NCBI RefSeq assembly: GCF_025630775.1
Contig: NZ_JAOSZE010000059.1
Span: 1 to 52,738, forward strand
Direction: 5' to 3'
From: Actinoplanes sp. KI2
GTDB lineage: Bacteria > Actinomycetota > Actinomycetes > Mycobacteriales > Micromonosporaceae
Length of the DNA stretch: 52,738 bases
Shown: in pieces, positions 7,128 to 15,618 of the stretch
Layout: every line of letters starts with the position of its first letter
Position numbering within the stretch: position 1 is the stretch's first letter
The notes under the pieces: model-generated
What the model was told of the DNA's origin: nothing
The model's database searches: none
What the model saw: only the letters and a program-made list of their open reading frames with translations
Program-made: the position numbers and the translations under genes

Positions 7128-8939
7128 TCAGATCGGCGCCGCCTCCAGCTCGACGATCAGGCGGGCGCCGCGCGGCTCGGCCCGCTCGTAGCGGACCGAG
7201 CCGCCGTTCGCCTCGACCAGGTGCCGCACGATGAACAGGCCCAGCCCGGCGCCGCGGACGAACCGGCCGAACAGGCTCGGCACCAGGTCCTCGGGGATGC
7301 CCGGGCCGTGGTCCTGCACCACGATCTCGACCAGGTCGTCCCGGCGGCGGGCGGACAGCCGCACCGGCGGGGCGCCGTACGTGACCGCGTTCCGCAGCAG
7401 GTTCTGCAGCACGACGGTCAGGTGCCCGCGGTCGGCCAGCACGGTCAGCTCCTCGCCGATGTCCAGCTCGATGCCCGGCCCGATGTCCGGCTGGAGCGCC
7501 GAGGCCACCTCGAACAGCGGCACCGGCGCCTGCCGTGCGGTGACCGAACCGGTGTCCAGCCGGAACAGCAGGTGCAGATCGTTCATCATCTTGATCAGCC
7601 GCTGCGTGTTGTTGTCGATCTTCGTGACCAGCTCAAGCCGGATGTCCTCCGGCAGGTCCGCGAAGTCCGCCCGGAGCAGCTCGGCCAGGCTCGCGATCGA
7701 GCTGAGCGGCTGGGCGACGTCGTGGGTGAGCATCGAGGTCAGGTCGTTCTTGAAGGCCAGCGCGGCCTCGAGCCGGGTGTTGGTCTCGCGCAGTTCGGTC
7801 AGCGCCGCCTCGAGCCGGACGTTGGCCTCACGCAGGTCGGCGTTCTGCTCGCCGAGCGACACCTCGGCCCGCTTCCGGTCGCCGATGTCGACGTAGGTCG
7901 CCACGTACGCCCGGGGCGCCCCCGCCGCGTCCGGGATGGTCGCCATCGTGGCCAGCACCGGTACGGTCGTGCCGTCCGCCCGGGGCAGCAGCCAGTCGCC
8001 GCCCTCCTCCGGCGGCAGCGGCAGCGAGTCGAGGCGGACGGGCTCGTCCGGCCGGTAACCGGTCAGCTCTCGCCAGCGCCGGTTGACGTCGATCACCCGG
8101 TGGTTGGCGTCGAGCACCATCACGGCCTCGTTCATCGACTGCAGCAGGGCGACCGTGAACTCCTGCCGGTTGCGCAGCTCGCCGACCAGCTGCCGGTGCC
8201 GCCGGTCGACCCCGTCGAGCGTGCGCACCAGATAGCCGACCAGGCCGAGCAGGGCCAGCGCGGCGAGGATCGCCCCGGTGCTGATCGCGGCGGCCGGCGG
8301 GCCGATCCCGGTGCGTGCGGCGAGGGCGCTGACCAGCGCCGCCAGCGCGGGGACGGCGATCAGCACGGGCAGCGCCCGGCGCACCGTGGTGCCCGGCCCG
8401 GCGGTGGTCTCGGCGGTGCGCAGTGGGCCGCTCTCCGGCCGGGCCAGCACCGCGCCGAGCGCGAGGGCGAGCAGCGCGCCGGCCATCGCCGGGGCCATCA
8501 GGCCCTCGGGGCCGCGGCCGGCCGGAAAGGTGGGATCGAACATTCGCGGCACCAGCGCGACCAGCGCGATGATCGCGGCGCCGGCGACCAGCGGGTCGGC
8601 GACCCGGAAGCGGGACCGAGCGACCCGCAGATCCAGGGCGGCCAGGCCGAGGCCGGCCAGCACGGTGGCGGCCGCGGCGGCGGGATGGGTGTCGAGCGCG
8701 AGCGCGCCTACGCCGGCCGCGACGAGGGCCAGCAGCAGGGCGACGGTGCGGGAGATCCGACTGGCCGGCAGCGCCTGCAGCAGCAGCGCAATTCCGGCCG
8801 GAACGAGTGCGGCCGCCGGGTTGGGGCCGGGCGGCACGCGGGGGGTAGCGGAAAGGGAACCGACCGCCGCGACAGCGACGCCCGCACACCCGGCGGTGAA
8901 CCGGGAGAGTCTTTCCACGTCATGCGCCGCAAGATGCAC
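7128..8939 (-). CDS. Membrane PAS-domain sensor histidine kinase
   Basis: 603 residues: a membrane region of about seven helices (residues 15-240), a PAS domain (about 255-360, with LDANHRVIDVNRRWRELTGY), a coiled coil of repeated leucine heptads (360-395), HisKA with the phospho-acceptor His406 in MLTHDVAQPLSS, and HATPase (N-box Asn517 in LLRNAV, G1 DHGPGIP, G2 GAGLGLFI). Asp instead of Glu after the histidine is found in the HDL/HDV type of kinases. The GTG start has AAGGGG 7 nt upstream. No regulator gene adjoins it; the lone receiver protein at 9490 is the nearest candidate partner. The signal is unknown. Confidence 0.92.
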   Translation of the reverse strand: MHLAAHDVERLSRFTAGCAGVAVAAVGSLSATPRVPPGPNPAAALVPAGIALLLQALPASRISRTVALLLALVAAGVGALALDTHPAAAAATVLAGLGLAALDLRVARSRFRVADPLVAGAAIIALVALVPRMFDPTFPAGRGPEGLMAPAMAGALLALALGAVLARPESGPLRTAETTAGPGTTVRRALPVLIAVPALAALVSALAARTGIGPPAAAISTGAILAALALLGLVGYLVRTLDGVDRRHRQLVGELRNRQEFTVALLQSMNEAVMVLDANHRVIDVNRRWRELTGYRPDEPVRLDSLPLPPEEGGDWLLPRADGTTVPVLATMATIPDAAGAPRAYVATYVDIGDRKRAEVSLGEQNADLREANVRLEAALTELRETNTRLEAALAFKNDLTSMLTHDVAQPLSSIASLAELLRADFADLPEDIRLELVTKIDNNTQRLIKMMNDLHLLFRLDTGSVTARQAPVPLFEVASALQPDIGPGIELDIGEELTVLADRGHLTVVLQNLLRNAVTYGAPPVRLSARRRDDLVEIVVQDHGPGIPEDLVPSLFGRFVRGAGLGLFIVRHLVEANGGSVRYERAEPRGARLIVELEAAPI

Positions 8940-8994
8940 ATAAACCCCTTGGACAAGAGGAAATGAGCATAACGCGGGTTATTCGGTCAAGTGG

Positions 8995-9207
8995 TTACTT
9001 GCTCGCCCAGTCGAAGCCCTCCTCGAGCGTGACCCGCTCGGCCACCCGGACGATGTCCTCCCGGTGCCGGTTGGCGTGGTGGCCGCAGAAGGCCAGCTCG
9101 CCGCCGCTGGTCAGGCTGACCACCAGCTTCGCGGCCGCGCTGCAGCGGTCGCAGCGCTCGGTCAGCGAGTCCGCAGTGGTGATCTCGGGCGACAGCAGGC
9201 TGGTCAT
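8995..9207 (-). CDS. Small DUF7455-type zinc-ribbon-like protein
   Basis: 70 residues, resembling the DUF7455 family common in actinobacteria. The motif LTERCDRCSAAAKLVV ... GELAFCGHHANRH has Cys-x2-Cys and a late Cys-x-His-His, a likely zinc site. The ATG at 9207 has AAGGAG upstream; a longer frame to 9255 lacks a site. Function unknown. It lies 55 bp upstream of the histidine kinase on the same strand and could be cotranscribed with it. Confidence 0.75.
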   Translation of the reverse strand: MTSLLSPEITTADSLTERCDRCSAAAKLVVSLTSGGELAFCGHHANRHREDIVRVAERVTLEEGFDWASK

Positions 9208-9489
9208 ATCGCTCTCCTTGCTCGGTGGCGGTGTGTAGCGGTACTGCGGATACATCGGCCCTCCGTTGCACAGCCTTAGCCCTTTCCGGCCGGTGTTCCG
9301 GGCCGTCCGCCCAGGGCGGAAGCCGTTGCGATGCCGCTCCTGCCGGGGGAGAGCGCCGTCCCGCGACCCACCCAGTTCAGGATGCGCCCGGCCGTCCAGT
9401 GCCTGCCCGTGGGATGTGGCAAAGGCCGGTCAGCGCAACCCGGTGCCGATAGCGTGAATCGAGAACTGGACGCGTACCCGGGAGGACCC

Positions 9490-9894
9490 ATGTCGCAGGC
9501 GCCCGATGCGGAGAACCGGCCGACCGTCCTCGTCGTCGACGACGAGGAGGACCTGCGCGACATCATGCGCCGGATGCTGGAGCGCCGCGGCTTCTCGACC
9601 CTGGTCGCCGGCGACTCGCAGCAGGCCGTGGCGGTATGCCGGGAGCACCCCGGCGAGATCGACGTCATGGTCACCGACCTCGGCCTGCCCGAGGTGTCCG
9701 GGGGCGAGCTGTCCCGCCAGGCCACCGAGCTGCGGCCCGGCATGCGGGTCATCTACATCTCCGGCCTGCCCAAGGAGATGGCCGTCGCGGACGGCCTGAT
9801 CGAGCCGGACGCGCTGCTGGTCAAGAAGCCGTTCAGCACCGAATCGCTGATCGAGGCGCTGCGCTCGGTGCTCGCCGAGCGCGCCGCACCGTAA
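9490..9894 (+). CDS. Single-domain response regulator (receiver only)
   Basis: 134 residues, CheY-like, with no output domain. The acidic pocket DDEED (17-21), the phospho-acceptor Asp63 in VMVTDLGLPEVSGGEL, the switch Ser in IYISGLP and the conserved Lys in LLVKKPFS are all present. LGLPEVSG and the C-terminal half resemble receivers that work with PAS-type hybrid kinases. The ATG is preceded by GGAGGA with 4-nt spacing. It may relay phosphate from the nearby orphan kinase. A strong terminator follows. The 9256-9489 gap upstream holds no gene. Confidence 0.93.
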   Translation: MSQAPDAENRPTVLVVDDEEDLRDIMRRMLERRGFSTLVAGDSQQAVAVCREHPGEIDVMVTDLGLPEVSGGELSRQATELRPGMRVIYISGLPKEMAVADGLIEPDALLVKKPFSTESLIEALRSVLAERAAP

Positions 9895-9913
9895 CCGCCC
9901 GCCGCACCCCGAG

Positions 9914-9951
9914 AAGCGCCGCCGTCGTCAGGACGGCGGCGCTTTCTTTTG
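9914..9951 (+). terminator. Intrinsic terminator after the receiver gene
   Basis: A perfect 13-bp stem (9914-9926 with 9932-9944) has a 5-nt loop and is followed by TCTTTTG. It lies 20 nt after the stop codon. Confidence 0.9.
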
Positions 9952-10072
9952 TTGTTGCCCGGCGGGTCCCATCGGCCGCACCTCAGCCGCAACCGGACGT
10001 CCACCCATCGAGCACCCGACCCGGTCGAACGGGAAGTCGAAACGAGCGATTCGACTTTTCGGGGGGTCACAG

Positions 10073-11623
10073 GTGGGTGCCAAGAGGGCAGCGATCGGGG
10101 CGGCCGCGGCGGTCGGGGCGGCGGTCAGTGCCGGCTTCCTGGTCCCGGGTACGGCGCACGCGGCGACCACGCCGGCCATCCGTACCGTCTTCGCGGGCGA
10201 TGACGCGTACGTCTCCAGCACGCGGACGACCACCAACTTCGGCGCCGCGCAGAAGCTGGTGGTGGGCGTCGCCGACGGCGAGACCAAGACCTCTTTCGTA
10301 CGGTTCACGACCGGAAGCTTCCCGGCCGGCGCGGCCGTCTCCAACGCGCGGCTGATCCTGCCGTTCGACGGCAAGCCTTCGCTGGACCGGATCACCGCCT
10401 ACCCGGTGACCGGGGCCTGGAGCGAGAGCACGATCACCGCCGCGAACCAGCCGGCGATCGGCTCGGCGATCTCTTCCGCGGTGCCGAACTCCAGCGACGC
10501 CACGGTGACGCTCGACCTGTCGAAGGTGGTGACCCAGGCCGGCACGTACTCCTTCGCGCTGCGCTCGTCGTCGACCACCGCCGCGACCCGGATCCTGTCG
10601 GCCGAGTCCGGTGACGGCAAGACGGCCGGCCCGCGCCTGGTCATGAACTATGCCGTCACCGAGCCCGCGCAGCCGCAGACCTGCACCACCGGCGCGCTGC
10701 TGGTGCCGAACTGCGGCGTGCTGTGGGGCGCGGCGGCCGGCGGCTTCACCGACACCCCGCGGGACACCGCGCTCAAGAACTGGGAGGCGACGACCGGCCG
10801 GACGTCGACCATCTACCACACCTACCACAAGGGCGACGAGAAGTTCCCGACCAAGGCCGAGATCGCGATGACCCAGGACCCGGCGCACCCACGGGTGCTC
10901 CTGCTCAACTGGAAGGTCGCGTACGGCAGCACCTGGGCCAAGGTCGCGGCCGGCGAGAAGGACGCGCGGATCGACGCGTGGGCCAACTACGTCAAGGCCA
11001 ACTACGGCACCCAGAAGTTCTTCCTGGCTCTGCACCACGAGCCGGAGAACGACGTGCAGACCGCGGCGAGCTCGGGGATGACCGCCAAGGACTACGCGGC
11101 CATGTACCGGCACGTCATTCAGCGGCTGCGCGCCGACGGGGTGACCAACGCGGTCAACGTGCTCGCCTACATGGGCAACGAGAAGTGGATGGCGCAGTCC
11201 TGGTGGAAGGACCTCTACCCGGGTGACGACGTCGTCGACTGGGTCGGCCTCGACTCGTACGTGAGCGTGGAGTCCGGTCAGTACCACTACGGCGGCTTCG
11301 CCGACCTGATCGACCGCAAGCCCACCGGTGGCGGCCTCGGCTTCTACGACTGGTCGGTCACGAACCACCCGAGTAAGCCGATCATGGTGGCCGAGTGGGG
11401 CATGTACCACCGGGAGGCGCGTCCGACCAGCAAGGCCGCCGCGTACGACACCGTGCTGCCGGAGCTCGCGAAGCACCCGAAGGTCAAGGCGATCGTCTAC
11501 TTCGACACCGCGAAGGACGACACCGGCGACCGGAACATCGCGGTCGACTCGACCCCGGACAGCCTGACCGCGTTCCGCAAGGTCGCCGCCTCGCCGATCT
11601 TCAACGTCAACCTCAAGAACTGA
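10073..11623 (+). CDS. Secreted GH26-like glycoside hydrolase with CBM96-like module
   Basis: 516 residues. Signal peptide 1-30 (cleavage after GTAHA), then a beta-sandwich module (about 36-193; VFAGDDAYVSSTRTTTNFG and ARLILPF are typical of CBM96/DNRLRE-type domains), a short linker, and a TIM-barrel catalytic domain (about 205-510) resembling family 26 mannanase-like enzymes. Glu323 in LALHHEPEND is the likely acid/base and Glu441 in IMVAEWGMYH the likely nucleophile. It is probably exported to cut a beta-linked polysaccharide; the substrate cannot be read from sequence. The GTG start has a GGGGGG site. It is monocistronic, with a terminator after it. Confidence 0.85.
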   Translation: MGAKRAAIGAAAAVGAAVSAGFLVPGTAHAATTPAIRTVFAGDDAYVSSTRTTTNFGAAQKLVVGVADGETKTSFVRFTTGSFPAGAAVSNARLILPFDGKPSLDRITAYPVTGAWSESTITAANQPAIGSAISSAVPNSSDATVTLDLSKVVTQAGTYSFALRSSSTTAATRILSAESGDGKTAGPRLVMNYAVTEPAQPQTCTTGALLVPNCGVLWGAAAGGFTDTPRDTALKNWEATTGRTSTIYHTYHKGDEKFPTKAEIAMTQDPAHPRVLLLNWKVAYGSTWAKVAAGEKDARIDAWANYVKANYGTQKFFLALHHEPENDVQTAASSGMTAKDYAAMYRHVIQRLRADGVTNAVNVLAYMGNEKWMAQSWWKDLYPGDDVVDWVGLDSYVSVESGQYHYGGFADLIDRKPTGGGLGFYDWSVTNHPSKPIMVAEWGMYHREARPTSKAAAYDTVLPELAKHPKVKAIVYFDTAKDDTGDRNIAVDSTPDSLTAFRKVAASPIFNVNLKN

Positions 11624-11651
11624 CCGATAGAGAGCATTACTCCCCTGTGGA

Positions 11652-11685
11652 GTCGGGCCGGTCCGCTGCGGAGGACCGGCCCGAC
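11652..11685. terminator. Bidirectional hairpin between convergent genes
   Basis: A perfect 13-bp stem (11652-11664 with 11673-11685) has an 8-nt loop. It lies 28 nt after the glycosidase stop and immediately next to the stop of the minus-strand methyltransferase, so it can serve both. Confidence 0.8.
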
Positions 11686-11686
11686 C

Positions 11687-12454
11687 TTATTCCTGAGCCC
11701 GGCCCGGCCACGAAACCGTCAGCTCGCCGCGGCCCCAGCGGGCCGGCCCGTCGACCAGCGGGTGGCCCTCGTCGCGCAGCCGGCGGCAGGTCGCCAGCCA
11801 GCGCTGCCGGGGACCGAACGGGGTCGCCTCGCTCTCCCACGCCCGGCCCACCGCGTGCAGCAGCTCGTGGATCGGCTCGCCCGCGACGTTGTGGTGGATC
11901 AGTGCCTTGGGCAGCCGCTCGGCGAACGTCGCCGGATGGTCCAGATCGGACAGCCGGGCCGAGAGGGTCAGCGTCCGCGGCTCGCCGTGCTCCACCACCG
12001 TCCAGGTGGCGATCCGGCCCAGTTCGTCGCAGGTGCCCTCGACCAGCACGGCGCCCGTCGCGGTCATCTGCCGCCAGGCCGCGACGACCTCGTCCTCGGC
12101 GTACTGGCGCAGCACGTTGAACGCGCGCACCACGACCGGGCGCAGGCCGGCCAGCTCGAAACCGCCCCGGCGGAACTCGAGCCGGGGCGGGTCGGCGTAC
12201 GGTCGCGCTGCTGCCACCCGTACCGGATCGATCTCCAGACCCACCACCGCGACGTCCGCGCGGACGGCCGTCGCCAGACGGCCTCGCAACTCCACCGCCG
12301 TGACCGGCGTCGCGCCGTAACCCAGATCGATCACCAGCGGATCGGCGGCCGCACGCAGGAGGCCGCCGCAGCGGTATGCGACGAAGTTGTCCACCCGGCG
12401 CAGCCGGTTCGGATTGGTCGTCCCCCGGGTGATCGCGCCTACGGGTTTGATCAC
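11687..12454 (-). CDS. Class I SAM-dependent methyltransferase-like protein
   Basis: 255 residues. A Rossmann entry motif (PLVIDLGYGATPVTAVEL) gives the acidic residue and glycine-containing loop of motif I, and VVGLEIDPVRVAAA gives the strand-2 acidic residue that contacts the ribose of S-adenosylmethionine. The C-terminal part is rich in Trp and Arg. The GTG start lies 3 bp after the SDR stop, with GGGAG inside the SDR end, so it forms an operon with the SDR. The substrate is unknown. Confidence 0.8.
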   Translation of the reverse strand: MIKPVGAITRGTTNPNRLRRVDNFVAYRCGGLLRAAADPLVIDLGYGATPVTAVELRGRLATAVRADVAVVGLEIDPVRVAAARPYADPPRLEFRRGGFELAGLRPVVVRAFNVLRQYAEDEVVAAWRQMTATGAVLVEGTCDELGRIATWTVVEHGEPRTLTLSARLSDLDHPATFAERLPKALIHHNVAGEPIHELLHAVGRAWESEATPFGPRQRWLATCRRLRDEGHPLVDGPARWGRGELTVSWPGRAQE

Positions 12455-12457
12455 CGG

Positions 12458-13210
12458 CTACTTCTCCCGAACCACCTTGTGCTGCGCCGCCTGGGCGATC
12501 GGCCGGATCACCAGCCGGTCGATGTTGACGTGATGGGCGCGGGTCGCCAGGAACGCGACGCAGTCGGCGATGTCGTCCGCGGTCAGCGGCTCGCGGACGC
12601 CCTGGTAGACCGCGTCCGCCTTGGCCTGGTCACCGCCCATCCGGTTGAGCGCGAACTCGTCGGTGCGCACCATGCCCGGATCGATCTCCATCACCCGGAC
12701 CGGCTTGCCGGCCAGTTCCAGTCGTAGCGTGCCCATCAGGGCGTTCTGCGCGTGCTTGGCCGCGGTGTACCCACCGCCGCCCTCGTAGACCACGAACGCC
12801 GCGGTCGAGCCGATCGTCACGATCGCGCCCGCGCCGCTCGCCTCGAGCTGCGGCAGCAGCGCCTTGGTGACCCGGAGCGTGCCGAGCACGTTGACGTCGT
12901 ACATCCACTGCCAGTCGTCGACCGAGCCGGCCGCCACCGGGTCCACGCCGCGTGCGCCGCCGGCGTTGTTGACCAGCAGGGTGAGCGGGCCGTCGAGGTC
13001 TTCGACGGCGGCTGCCAGACGTGCCACCGAGTCGTCGTCGGTGACGTCGCACTCGACCGCCGTGGCGTTGCCGATCTCCTTGACCAGTGTCTCCAGCCGG
13101 TCGGCCCGGCGGGCCGCCGCGACCACGTGGAAACCCTCCCGGGCCAGGCGGCGGGCGGACGCCGCGCCGATTCCGCTCGATGCTCCGGTCACGACCGCGA
13201 TGTTCACCAT
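12458..13210 (-). CDS. Short-chain dehydrogenase/reductase (SDR)
   Basis: 250 residues, classical SDR: the cofactor loop TGASSGIG, Arg-rich NADP(H)-type AAARRADRL after strand 2, NNAGG, and the catalytic Tyr/Lys pair in YTAAKHAQNAL preceded by the catalytic Ser in IGSTAA. The ATG at 13210 has GGGGG upstream. It is likely an NADP-dependent oxidoreductase of unknown substrate, first gene of a two-gene unit with the methyltransferase and divergent from mshA across 131 bp. Confidence 0.9.
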   Translation of the reverse strand: MVNIAVVTGASSGIGAASARRLAREGFHVVAAARRADRLETLVKEIGNATAVECDVTDDDSVARLAAAVEDLDGPLTLLVNNAGGARGVDPVAAGSVDDWQWMYDVNVLGTLRVTKALLPQLEASGAGAIVTIGSTAAFVVYEGGGGYTAAKHAQNALMGTLRLELAGKPVRVMEIDPGMVRTDEFALNRMGGDQAKADAVYQGVREPLTADDIADCVAFLATRAHHVNIDRLVIRPIAQAAQHKVVREK

Positions 13211-13341
13211 GCCCCCATCTTTCCCGATGACTTGGGTCACCCCCACGCGCCTGCGTTGTGGTTCGGCCGACATGCGTGGGGAAGATTGACATGGACGTAA
13301 CAAAATGCGCGTTACGTTTGACCGCTTCGGGAGGAATCATC

Positions 13342-14604
13342 GTGGTTGACTGGCCGACCCCCCGGCGCATCGCCACCCTTTCGGTGCATACATCCCCCCT
13401 GGAACAGCCCGGCACCGGCGACGCCGGTGGCATGAACGTCTACATCGTCGAGGTGTCGAAGCGGCTTGCCCGCCTCGGCGTCGAGGTGGAGATCTTCACC
13501 CGGGCCACCCGCAGCGAGCTGCCCCCGGTCGTCGAGATGACGCCCGGCGTGACCGTCCGGCACGTCACCGCCGGACCGTTCGAGGGGCTCGCCAAGGAGG
13601 AGTTGCCCTCGCAACTGTGCGCCTTCGCGAACGGCGTGCTGCGGGCGGAGGCGGCGCACCCGCCGGGCCGATACGACCTGATCCACTCCCACTACTGGCT
13701 CTCCGGCCAGGTGGGCTGGCTGGCCCGGGAGCGCTGGGGCGTGCCGCACGTGCACACCGCGCACACCCTCGCCAAGGTCAAGAACCGGCTGATCGCGGCC
13801 GGCGACCGCCCCGAGCCCAAGGCCCGGCTGATCGGCGAGGAGCAGGTGATCGCCGAGTCCGACCGGCTGGTGGCGAACACCCGCTTCGAGGCGCGGGATC
13901 TGGCGGCGTACTACGACGCGTCGCCGGCCCGGACCGCCGTCGTGCAGCCCGGCGTTGATCTCGACCGGTTCCGCCCGGCCGATCGGGCCCGGCCGGGGCT
14001 GCCGATCGAGGGGCGATTCATCGCCTTTGTCGGGCGCATTCAGCCGCTCAAGGCGCCCGACGTACTGATCTCGGCCCTGCCCTTCCTTCGCGACCGGGAC
14101 ACCAAGCTGGTCATCTGCGGCGGCCCCAGCGGCAGCGGCCTCGACCGGCCGAGCGCGCTGATCGAGCTGGCGGCCTCGCTCGGGGTCGCCGACCGGGTGC
14201 TGTTCCTGCCGCCGCAGACCGGTGACGACCTCGCCGAGCTCTACCGGCGCGCCGAGGCGGTCGCGGTGCCCTCGTACAACGAGTCGTTCGGGCTGGTGGC
14301 GCTCGAGGCCCAGGCCTGCGGGACACCGGTGGTGGCCGCCGCGGTCGGCGGGCTGGTCACCGCGGTGCGCGACGGCGTGAGCGGCCTGCTGGTCGACGGG
14401 CACGATCCGCGGGACTGGGCGCAGGCGCTCGACTCGCTGCTCGCCGACCCGCGGCTGCGCGCCTCGCTCTCGGCCGGGGCGGTCGCACATGCGGCGAAAT
14501 TCTCCTGGGACCGTACTGCCGAGGGCCTGCTCGCCGTCTACCGTGAGGCCGTGGTGCAGCACCGTGCGATGATCGCCGCGCGGTTGGAGGCGTACGTATG
14601 GTGA
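13342..14604 (+). CDS. mshA: D-inositol-3-phosphate glycosyltransferase MshA
   Basis: The first enzyme of mycothiol synthesis: it joins GlcNAc from UDP-GlcNAc to 1-L-myo-inositol-1-phosphate. It is a GT4, GT-B fold enzyme of 420 residues. HTSPLEQPGTGDAGGMNVYI is the MshA signature near the start, and the C-terminal donor site has VPSYNESFGLVALEAQACGTPVV with the E-x7-E motif. The GTG at 13342 has GGGAGGA 6 nt upstream. Its last bases overlap the YbjN-like gene. mshA followed by a YbjN-like gene and gpm also occurs in Mycobacterium. Confidence 0.95.
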   Translation: MVDWPTPRRIATLSVHTSPLEQPGTGDAGGMNVYIVEVSKRLARLGVEVEIFTRATRSELPPVVEMTPGVTVRHVTAGPFEGLAKEELPSQLCAFANGVLRAEAAHPPGRYDLIHSHYWLSGQVGWLARERWGVPHVHTAHTLAKVKNRLIAAGDRPEPKARLIGEEQVIAESDRLVANTRFEARDLAAYYDASPARTAVVQPGVDLDRFRPADRARPGLPIEGRFIAFVGRIQPLKAPDVLISALPFLRDRDTKLVICGGPSGSGLDRPSALIELAASLGVADRVLFLPPQTGDDLAELYRRAEAVAVPSYNESFGLVALEAQACGTPVVAAAVGGLVTAVRDGVSGLLVDGHDPRDWAQALDSLLADPRLRASLSAGAVAHAAKFSWDRTAEGLLAVYREAVVQHRAMIAARLEAYVW

Positions 14605-15080
14605 CCGCCCTGATCGAGCAGGTGCTGTCCGACCGTGAGCTGGAGTGGGAAAAGGCCGGCGACTCCGGGTATGTCGTGACCCTGCCGGGGACGCACAAGC
14701 TCAAGACCGCCTGTCACCTGATCGTCGGCGAGCACGCCTTGCGGATCGAGGCGTTCGTGATGCGGCAGCCCGACGAGCGGCGGGAGGAGCTGTGGGCCTG
14801 GCTGCTGCGCCGCAACGCCCGGATGTACGGCGTCTCGTTCTCGATCGACGCGGTCGGCGACGTCTACCTCACCGGCCGCGTGTCGCTTCGCTCCCTGGAC
14901 GAGAACGAGCTGGATCGTTTGCTGGGCGCGGTCCTCACGTACGCCGACGAGTCGTTCGACACGATGCTCGAGATCGGCTTCGGCTCGTCGATCCGGCGCG
15001 AGTGGGAGTGGCGGGTCAAGCGCGGCGAGTCGCTGGCCAACCTGCAGGCGTTCAAGCACCTCGCGCCGCCCGCGCCGTGA
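14598..15080 (+). CDS. YbjN-domain protein
   Basis: 160 residues, resembling the YbjN family (a fold like type III secretion chaperones). Typical features are LKTACHLIVGEHALRIEAFV, the WAWLLRRNARMYGVSFSID segment and the late helix with FDTMLEIGFGSSIRREWEWR. The ATG lies within the mshA end (7-nt overlap), so translation is coupled. Its neighbour suggests a link with mycothiol or redox physiology, but no activity is known. In M. tuberculosis the gene after mshA is of the same family. Confidence 0.85.
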   Translation: MVTALIEQVLSDRELEWEKAGDSGYVVTLPGTHKLKTACHLIVGEHALRIEAFVMRQPDERREELWAWLLRRNARMYGVSFSIDAVGDVYLTGRVSLRSLDENELDRLLGAVLTYADESFDTMLEIGFGSSIRREWEWRVKRGESLANLQAFKHLAPPAP

Positions 15081-15615
15081 AAAGTTCGATAGTGTCCGAC
15101 ACATATTCATGCGACGATCTCGATCAGAAAATCATCGCGATGAACAAGCGGTTAACGCGATCTCTCGCCGAGGCCGGTGGTGACCCGGATGTCGGACCGG
15201 ACGATCCGCCGATCGGCCATTTGTCGTTGACTGTGACGGTCCAGACAGATGGCAGACAGCCAACTGGCTTGTGAGGCTTGACCTCGCCAACTAGCGTAAT
15301 CAATGGACGCTGAACCGTTAGTTCGGGGAACTGGTGACCAGCAATGATCACCGCGGTCGGCGTTTGGGGACGGGTGGCATATGCCGTTGGGGGACGGCGC
15401 GACCCGAGACCGGCGGTTAGTGCGGGCGACGCCTATGGGGATGGGCGTCGTCCGCCGCCGCCGGTGCATCGTTTTCAAGACCTCAAACCATTCGGCCGTA
15501 CGCGTCGGCGTTGCATCGATGTCCGGCCGGGCGAAGGGTCCTCGGGCTAGACGCGCGCTGAAGCCGCGGCCCTCAATGACTCTCCTGCGGTGCCCATTCG
15601 GGCAGTGTCGTTGCC
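15081..15615. other. Gene-free region of 535 bp
   Basis: I find no convincing gene here. Short frames (for example 15344-15550 plus, 15124-15351 minus) have no recognisable motif and poor codon use. The part from 15081 to about 15360 is visibly more AT-rich than its surroundings. An 11-bp near-palindrome CTGGTGACCAG lies at 15331-15341. It could be a decayed gene or insertion scar, or hold an unrecognised small RNA. Confidence 0.6.
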
Positions 15616-15618
15616 GCG

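Noticed and set aside
9445..9455. FliA-type -10 (GCCGATAG) before the receiver gene
   Set aside because: The -10 is good, but no -35 of the required kind stands 15-17 nt upstream; TAGCGT in the same place may be an ordinary -10.
15124..15550. Short open frames in the gap after the YbjN gene
   Set aside because: No ribosome binding site, no motif, and codon use unlike neighbouring genes.
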